A DNA stretch of 64,000 nt from Actinoalloteichus hymeniacidonis. Its GTDB lineage: Bacteria; Actinomycetota; Actinomycetes; Mycobacteriales; Pseudonocardiaceae. The position numbers and the translations under genes were made by a program. The DNA lies in assembly GCF_014203365.1 (NCBI RefSeq), contig NZ_JACHIS010000001.1, positions 930,001-994,000 of the forward strand, written 5' to 3'. Below, piece by piece: positions 58,402 through 64,000 of the stretch (the first letter of the stretch is position 1; every line of letters starts with the position of its first letter). The notes under the pieces were generated by a model. It had not been told where the DNA came from. It did no database searches and was given only the letters and a program-made list of their open reading frames with translations.

Positions 58402-58860
58402 TCGTGCTGTGTGGGCCGGATCCGCCGCAGGAGACGGAGCGGCCCGAGACCGTTCCACAGCCGAAGACGGGAATCCGCGCTTCGGATGGGGCCACCGTTG
58501 TCGGTGCTCCGGTGGCGAGCCTCTTCGGGATCGCATCGAGGCGGGGTGCCGGGGGCGGGCGGACTCGGTGAGCCGGACTCGCACCCGCGCCCACGCGACG
58601 GTCGGCAAGGAGCGGGAAACCGACCGCTTCGACTCCTTCGGTGGGAGAAAGCGGTATAGAACAACGGCTCCGGACATCTCATTCGAACGCATGTTCGCAT
58701 GATTTCCCGAGTTCTCTTGTCATCGCAAGGAAATCGGCGTTGATCCATTCCATGGTGTGACGTGCGGTCCGCTTCGGCGCAGTCGTCGGCGTTCGGCAAC
58801 GGTTGACGCTGCTGACCACCGACTTGGGGGTATATCGGTGAAAAACCAACACCCTGAGTC

Positions 58861-58926
58861 ATGAACCTGGTAAATATCCCCGATAAATCTGTCCGCAGTG
58901 GCCCGGTGTTCATCCAAAAGGAGTAA
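58861..58926 (+). CDS. Possible small ORF (21 aa) upstream of subtilase
   Basis: ATG...TAA of 22 codons, starting MNLVNIPDKSV and ending VFIQKE. It lies in an AT-richer stretch than its surroundings. The AAGGAG before its stop could serve the next start. No clear ribosome site precedes it; the peptide is not recognised. Could be a chance frame. The rest of 58402-59153 contains no gene. Confidence 0.25.
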   Translation: MNLVNIPDKSVRSGPVFIQKE

Positions 58927-59153
58927 CCGGTTCGGTGTGGTGTCGCGTTAAATTCCCAGGAAGAAGGCGGACCAGGCGCAGCGATGTTCGTAGCGCCGAG
59001 CCGAGTCGAACCCACCGTGCCTCGCTTTCGAACGGGTCGGCCGAAGCGCGCGGTGAGAGACGCAGAATGCGATGGGGGACGTACTCACGTGGATGCGCTC
59101 GCCGGAAGCACTCGGCATGGTCGGAGACAGGTCTTCCGAGTGAGGGCACAGCA

Positions 59154-62100
59154 GTGACGCGAAGTCGAAGAATGACCACCAGATCCGCTGCGGCGGCACT
59201 GGCCGTGGTCCTGACCACCGGAGTGGTGGGCAGCGCGACGGCACAGGATCAACCACTGGCGCCCCCGGTGCCGACGGCCGACGGACTGTCGACGGAGAAC
59301 CGGCTTTCCGGTCTCGCGCCGAGCCTCGCGGAGGCCCAGGGGCGGATCGGCGCCTTCATCGAGCTGGAGAACGCTCCCGCCGTCGATGTCTTCATGGAGG
59401 AGCAGGCAGCCGGAGCCAGCGCCAGTGCGGCGGGCGAGGCGGCAGAGGAGGCCAAGGCCGCGACGCTGGCCACGGCCGAGGTCGTGGTCTCGGATCTGTC
59501 TGGTTCGGACCGGGCGACCGAGGTGCTCTACGAGACCGTCAACGCCGTTCCCGGTGTCGCCGTCCGCGCCGACGCCGACTCGATTCGCGAGCTGGCTCAG
59601 CGTTCCGACGTCCGCTCGATCCGCCCGCTGGTTCGACACGAACCGGCCAACGCCAGCGCGATCCAGCTCACGAACACGCTGCCGACCTGGGAACAGACCG
59701 GTCGTTACGGCGAGGACATGCGGATCGGGATCATCGATGATGGCGTCGACTACACGCACGCCACCTTCGGTGGCCCCGGCACCGCCGAGGCCTACGAGGC
59801 GATCGACCGGACGACGATCGACGCCGAGTACTTCCCGACCGACAAGGTCGTCGGCGGTACCGACCTGGTCGGCGACGACTACGACGCCTCCAGCGACGAC
59901 CCGGACCTGGCTACGCCGAAGCCGGACGACAACCCGATCTCCTGCGGCACCCACGGCACGCACGTCGCAGGCACGGCGGCGGGCTTCGGGGTGAACGGCG
60001 ACGGGAGCACCTTCACCGGCGACTACACCGAACTCGACGACGAGACCGTCGGCGAGATGCGGATCGGTCCCGGAACCGCTCCCGGCGCCCAGATCTACGC
60101 GATCAAGGTCTTCGGCTGCGAAGGATCCACCGACGTCACCTCCGCGGGCCTGGACTGGACCCTGGACCCGGACCGCGACGGCGACTTCACCGACCGCCTC
60201 GACGTGGTCAACCTCTCGCTCGGCAGCAACTTCGGCGCGCCGGACGACCCGGCCAGCCTCTTCGTCCGCAAGCTCAACCAGCACGGCGTGGTCACGGTCT
60301 TCTCCGGCGGTAACGGCGGCGACCTGTTCGACGTCGGCGGTTCGCCGGGCAACACCCCCGAGGCGTTGACCGTGGCCAGCAGCCGCGACGCCTCGGTGGT
60401 CCGCGACGGTGCCGAGGTGATCGCACCCGAGTCCGTGGCGGGTACGGAACCCGGCCAGTACAGCCAGAGCTACCCCGACTACGCCGGGCTCGACCTCACC
60501 GCCCCGGTGGTCGCGCTGTCCGAGGAGTCCAACCTCGACGGTTGCGATCCGTTCTCGGAGGCGGACGCGGCGCTGGTCGAGGGCAAGATCGCGTGGCTGG
60601 AATGGGACGACGACGACGTCACGCGGCGGTGTGGCTCCGGCGGACGCACCGACAATGCCTCGAACGCGGGCGCGGTCGGCGCGATCTTCTCCTCCAGCCT
60701 CGACCAGTTCAGCGCAGGCATCGCGGGTAACGCGGTCATCCCGGTCGTGCAGCTCACCGGCACGGCGACCGAGAAGGTCCGCCCCGCAGTCGAGGACGGC
60801 ACCCTTGAGATCCGACTCGCAGGCGAGCTGCGGACCTCGGTGCCGACCGTCGACGAGACCCTCGCCGACACCCCGAGCTCCTTCACCTCGCGCGGTGGCC
60901 GAGGCCCGAGCGTGAAGCCGGATATCAGTGCTCCCGGCGACACGATCGCCTCGGCGCTGTCCGGTAGTGGCGACGGGACGCTGGTGATCAGCGGAACCTC
61001 CATGGCCGCACCGCACACCACGGGAATCGCCGCGCTGCTCCGCGAGGAGCATCCGGACTGGACTCCCGAGGAGATCAAGGCCGCGCTGATGAACACGGCG
61101 GGTGCGGACATCACCACCGGTCCCGACGGCATCGTGCACGCGCCCAACCGGGTCGGTTCCGGTCGCATCGACGCGTTGGCGGCGCTGGACAACCAGGTGT
61201 TGGCCATGGTCGAGGACGACCCGGGACAGGTCAGCGTCTCCTACGGCACCGTCGAGGTCGACGGGCCGCTCGCGCAGACCAAGACGATCAAGCTGATCAA
61301 CAAGGGCACCCGCCGAACCACGATGGCGGTCTCCTACCAGCCCGCCACCGAGATCCCCGGCGTCAGCTACGTGCTGGACCGCGAGTCGGTGACGCTCAGC
61401 CCGCGTGGCATCGCCCGGATCACCGTGACCCTGTCCATCGACGACCCGGCCGCGCTGCGCAAGACGGCCGACGAGACGCTGGAGAAGGAGCAGGGTGGCG
61501 AGGCGCGGCAGTTCCTCGCGGACGCCTCGGGGCGGATCGTGTTCACCCCGGAGAGCGGGTCCTCGGTGCCGCTGCGGGTTCCGGTGCACTCCGCGCCGAA
61601 GCCCGTCTCCGACATCGAGGCGTCGGCATGGCTGCGGCTGCCGGAGGGCTCCGAACAGGCGGTGCTGAACCTGCGGGGACGCGGTGTGTCCCAGGGCGAG
61701 GGCGACGAGGCGTACCGCTCGCTGATCAGTGTCCTGGAACTCCACGGGGAGAGCGACCGGCTTCCGGAGTGCGTGGGTGATCAGTCCTTGGGCTGCACGA
61801 TCAACGAGACTGCCAAGGGCGGTGACCTGCGTCAGGTCGGTGCCACCTCCACCGCGCCGTTGGCGGTGCTGCAGGGTGACCCGGAGTCGGCGCTGCTCGC
61901 CTTCGGGATCTCGACCTGGAGCAACTGGTACAACATCGGCAGCAACACCGTTCCGTTCGTCGACATCGATGTGGACGGCGACGGGGTGCCGGACTTCGAG
62001 ACCTATGTCACGAAGTACACCGACAGTGATGTGCTGGTGGCCGCGACCGTCGACCTCAACACCGAGGGCAACCCGGTGGTCGACGTGCAGCCGATCAACG

Positions 62101-62504
62101 GGCAGCTCGGCGACGTGGACACCAACGTCTTCGACACCAACGTGCTGGTCCTGCCGGTGGCGTTGACGGCGTTGGGCATCGACCCGGCGGCCGAGTCGGC
62201 GCCGATCTCCTACACCGTGGGCGTCAGCGGCTACTACGCGGCGCCGGGCGATCCGGAGGGCCTCGTCGATCACATCGACGAGCCGATGACCTTCGATGCC
62301 GTCCAGCCCGGTCTCTGGACTCAGGGCGGCGGGGACGCCGCGCTCTCCTACGAGTCCCGGCCCGGTACCGCGCTGGTGGTCAACCGCAACCTGGAGACGG
62401 CCGCCGAGGACGCGCGACTGCTCGTCCTGCACCACCACAACATCAGTGGGGATCGCTCGCAGGTGGTGCCGACCGGCAGCACCCCGCCCGTGTTCACCAA
62501 CTGA
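59154..62504 (+). CDS. Large secreted subtilisin-like serine protease (S8 family)
   Basis: 1116 residues. Signal peptide about 1-34 ([23 protein letters not shown]). Inhibitor I9-like pro-region, then an S8 catalytic domain: Asp195 ([16 protein letters not shown]), His267 ([13 protein letters not shown]), Ser616 ([12 protein letters not shown]). A PA domain is inserted between His and Ser (about 420-560: [31 protein letters not shown]...). The C-terminal ~480 residues hold Fn3-like beta domains. Extracellular proteolysis. GTG 59154 is preceded by AGGGC; ATG 59172 is possible. It opens upstream to 58935 in frame, but that extension lacks a signal peptide position and is rejected. Confidence 0.9.
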   Translation: MTRSRRMTTRSAAAALAVVLTTGVVGSATAQDQPLAPPVPTADGLSTENRLSGLAPSLAEAQGRIGAFIELENAPAVDVFMEEQAAGASASAAGEAAEEAKAATLATAEVVVSDLSGSDRATEVLYETVNAVPGVAVRADADSIRELAQRSDVRSIRPLVRHEPANASAIQLTNTLPTWEQTGRYGEDMRIGIIDDGVDYTHATFGGPGTAEAYEAIDRTTIDAEYFPTDKVVGGTDLVGDDYDASSDDPDLATPKPDDNPISCGTHGTHVAGTAAGFGVNGDGSTFTGDYTELDDETVGEMRIGPGTAPGAQIYAIKVFGCEGSTDVTSAGLDWTLDPDRDGDFTDRLDVVNLSLGSNFGAPDDPASLFVRKLNQHGVVTVFSGGNGGDLFDVGGSPGNTPEALTVASSRDASVVRDGAEVIAPESVAGTEPGQYSQSYPDYAGLDLTAPVVALSEESNLDGCDPFSEADAALVEGKIAWLEWDDDDVTRRCGSGGRTDNASNAGAVGAIFSSSLDQFSAGIAGNAVIPVVQLTGTATEKVRPAVEDGTLEIRLAGELRTSVPTVDETLADTPSSFTSRGGRGPSVKPDISAPGDTIASALSGSGDGTLVISGTSMAAPHTTGIAALLREEHPDWTPEEIKAALMNTAGADITTGPDGIVHAPNRVGSGRIDALAALDNQVLAMVEDDPGQVSVSYGTVEVDGPLAQTKTIKLINKGTRRTTMAVSYQPATEIPGVSYVLDRESVTLSPRGIARITVTLSIDDPAALRKTADETLEKEQGGEARQFLADASGRIVFTPESGSSVPLRVPVHSAPKPVSDIEASAWLRLPEGSEQAVLNLRGRGVSQGEGDEAYRSLISVLELHGESDRLPECVGDQSLGCTINETAKGGDLRQVGATSTAPLAVLQGDPESALLAFGISTWSNWYNIGSNTVPFVDIDVDGDGVPDFETYVTKYTDSDVLVAATVDLNTEGNPVVDVQPINGQLGDVDTNVFDTNVLVLPVALTALGIDPAAESAPISYTVGVSGYYAAPGDPEGLVDHIDEPMTFDAVQPGLWTQGGGDAALSYESRPGTALVVNRNLETAAEDARLLVLHHHNISGDRSQVVPTGSTPPVFTN

Positions 62505-62700
62505 TCGATCGATTCGCGGATCGGCGCCCAGACCGGCGCCGCAGTGCGGAAGCGATGCCCCGGCCCACCAGGTCGGGGCATCGCCCTTCTCCAGCACTTT
62601 TAGGCCGTTCGAGTGGTGTTCACCTGAATGGGCGTCCCGCAGTACGGGAAAGATCATTGTCGAGAGCCTGCCGCCATGTGGAGTATCGATCCGAGAGCGG

Positions 62701-62706
62701 TAGCCT
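62701..62706 (+). promoter_or_regulatory. -10 box before leuB
   Basis: TAGCCT gives a leader of about 46 nt containing AGGGAGG before ATG 62759. No leader peptide was found. Confidence 0.35.
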
Positions 62707-62758
62707 GCTCGAACGAACTGGTCCCGTTCAGTGGGATCTTTACCAGGGAGGTGCACGG

Positions 62759-63823
62759 ATGCGGCTCGCTGTGATCCCAGGCGACGGGATCGGGCCCGAG
62801 GTTATCGCCGAGGCATTGAAGGTGCTCGGTGAAGTTGTCCCAGACGCGGAGATCGTGCGTTACGACCTCGGCGCCGCCCGGTGGCACGCCACCGGCGAAC
62901 TACTGCCGGAGTCGGTGTTGGGCGAGCTGCGCCAACACGACGCGATCCTGCTCGGGGCGGTCGGAGACCCGTCGGTGCCCAGCGGCATCCTCGAACGAGG
63001 TCTGCTGCTTCGGTTGCGTTTCGAGCTCGATCACCATGTGAACCTGCGCCCCGCCCGGTTGTACCCCGGGGTGCGAAGCCCGCTGGCCGACCCCAGCGAG
63101 GTCGACATGCTCGTGGTGCGGGAGGGGACCGAGGGCCTGTACGCGGGCAACGGCGGCCTGCTGCGCAAGGACACCCCGCACGAGGTGGCCACCGAGGTCT
63201 CGATCAACACGTCGTTCGGCGTGGAACGGGTGGTGCGCGACGCCTTCGCCAGGGCGGCAGCACGACCGCGCAGGCACCTCACGCTGGTCCACAAGACCAA
63301 TGTGCTCACCCATGCGGGTTCGTTGTGGTCGCGGATCGTGGAAGAGGTCTCTCTTCAGCACCCAGAGGTGACGGTCAGCTATCAGCACGTCGATTCAGTG
63401 ACGATCCATATGGTGACGGACCCGTCTCGGTACGACGTCATCGTCACGGACAACCTGTTCGGCGACATCCTCACCGACCTGGCTGCCGCGATCACCGGCG
63501 GCATCGGCCTCGCGGCCAGCGGCAACCTCGATGTGACTCGCCGCAATCCGAGCATGTTCGAGCCGGTGCACGGCAGCGCGCCGGACATCGCGGGTCAGGG
63601 CATCGCCGACCCGACGGCGGCAGTGCTGTCGGTCGCGTTGCTGCTCGACCACCTGGGCATGTCGGAGGCCGCGAAGCGCATCGAGGCCTCGGTGGCGTTC
63701 GACCTGGCCACCAGGGACCACGCCTCGCCAGGCGCGACCTACGCGATCGGCGATCGGCTGGCCGCATTGGTCTCGTCGAACATCCGTCCGGAGCGACCGG
63801 TCTCGTTGCCGCCCTCGGTCTGA
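62759..63823 (+). CDS. leuB: 3-isopropylmalate dehydrogenase
   Basis: 354 residues, actinobacterial-type. [88 protein letters not shown], metal-binding [30 protein letters not shown] and [37 protein letters not shown]. Oxidative decarboxylation in leucine synthesis with NAD. ATG 62759 has AGGGAGG. Followed by a hairpin at 63838. Confidence 0.96.
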   Translation: MRLAVIPGDGIGPEVIAEALKVLGEVVPDAEIVRYDLGAARWHATGELLPESVLGELRQHDAILLGAVGDPSVPSGILERGLLLRLRFELDHHVNLRPARLYPGVRSPLADPSEVDMLVVREGTEGLYAGNGGLLRKDTPHEVATEVSINTSFGVERVVRDAFARAAARPRRHLTLVHKTNVLTHAGSLWSRIVEEVSLQHPEVTVSYQHVDSVTIHMVTDPSRYDVIVTDNLFGDILTDLAAAITGGIGLAASGNLDVTRRNPSMFEPVHGSAPDIAGQGIADPTAAVLSVALLLDHLGMSEAAKRIEASVAFDLATRDHASPGATYAIGDRLAALVSSNIRPERPVSLPPSV

Positions 63824-63837
63824 TCCCAAGCCGTTGT

Positions 63838-63873
63838 CGTGGGGCCGTCCGCCAGTCGGTGGGCGGCCCCACG
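63838..63873. terminator. Bidirectional hairpin after leuB
   Basis: CGTGGGGCCGTCC (63838-63850) pairs with GGGCGGCCCCACG (63861-63873), one G-U pair, between leuB and a convergent gene. Confidence 0.75.
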
Positions 63874-63894
63874 GTCGTCTCCGGGCGGGCTTCG

Positions 63895-64000
63895 TCAGTC
63901 CAGGACGCCCGCCGTCGCCGGTGCGACGGCGAACTCCAGGGCCGTGCGCCCGTCGGCGACCGGGATGCTGCGGAGCAGAGTGAGCCCGCGCCTGCGGCGA
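63895..64000 (-). CDS. C-terminal end of an unidentified protein (truncated by window edge)
   Basis: Open minus-strand frame from the window edge to TGA at 63895-63897, with residues RRRGLTLLRSIPVADGRTALEF and ending ATAGVLD. Convergent with leuB. Too short to identify. Confidence 0.5.
   Translation of the reverse strand, partial: RRRRGLTLLRSIPVADGRTALEFAVAPATAGVLD

Noticed and set aside
58800-58930. Riboswitch (for example c-di-AMP type) upstream of the protease
   Set aside because: No conserved riboswitch core could be recognised by eye; only local AT-richness is seen.
59085-62756. 1223-codon open frame on the minus strand
   Set aside because: It is antisense to the S8 protease, whose signal peptide, catalytic triad and PA domain are unmistakable. 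Long antisense frames are expected in GC-rich DNA.

Overview
The window is high-GC actinobacterial chromosome (many GTG/TTG starts, -10 boxes of the form TANNNT, chaplin-like proteins, XRE/DUF397 pairs). It most resembles the order Pseudonocardiales (Actinoalloteichus/Amycolatopsis type); that placement is inference from gene content and order. From about 20 kb rightward the housekeeping genes follow the order remembered for Mycobacterium tuberculosis Rv3015c to Rv2995c: metE-like, ligA, ACT protein, gatC-gatA-gatB, cfp6-like, ilvB-ilvN-ilvC, serA, leuB. Accessory genes are inserted into this backbone. No rRNA, tRNA, CRISPR array, transposase or phage gene was seen.

Layout. 0-7 kb: two overlapping DUF202 membrane proteins, an MFS transporter, a Streptomyces-subtilisin-inhibitor family protein, cutA, two tandem chaplin-like secreted proteins with a decayed third copy, and a large secreted protein of unknown function that starts at TTG and ends at a strong terminator. 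6.7-12.4 kb: a TetR regulator divergent from a biotin-dependent acyl-CoA carboxylase (beta, alpha) and acyl-CoA dehydrogenase operon, resembling the leucine/branched-chain module bkaR-accD1-accA1-fadE19, with two palindromes in the shared promoter region. 12.4-20.2 kb: DUF3558 lipoprotein, flavin/PNPOx-like protein, luciferase-like monooxygenase, alpha/beta hydrolase, IclR regulator, two unknown proteins, Ku, and a threonine/serine dehydratase. 20.5-33.8 kb: metE-like, unknown protein, CNNM/CorC transporter, ligA, GNAT, orphan VapB-like antitoxin, ACT protein, and the gat operon. Between gatA and gatB sits an overlapping pair: an AAA/ABC-type ATPase and a TOPRIM/DUF4276-like protein, a candidate anti-phage module.

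33.9-47.8 kb: a sugar-dehydrogenase-like lipoprotein, alpha/beta hydrolase, D-2-hydroxyacid dehydrogenase, two DoxX proteins, three tandem membrane Ser/Thr kinases that share a duplicated extracellular module, then an XRE/DUF397 pair divergent from a small unknown protein. 47.9-64 kb: ilvD, a PH-domain protein, the ilvBNC operon with a readable attenuator (promoter, leaderless leader peptide, T-tailed hairpin), two gene-poor stretches around a DUF397-like gene, serA, a very large secreted subtilase, leuB, and the end of a further gene.

How the genes work together. ilvD, ilvBNC, leuB and serA cover branched-chain amino acid and serine synthesis, while the 7-12 kb operon degrades branched-chain (probably leucine-derived) acyl-CoAs. 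gatCAB makes Gln-tRNA(Gln)/Asn-tRNA(Asn). LigA and Ku act in replication and double-strand break repair. Several genes appear to be leaderless: the -10 hexamer lies 6-7 nt before the start codon, and this was used to choose starts.
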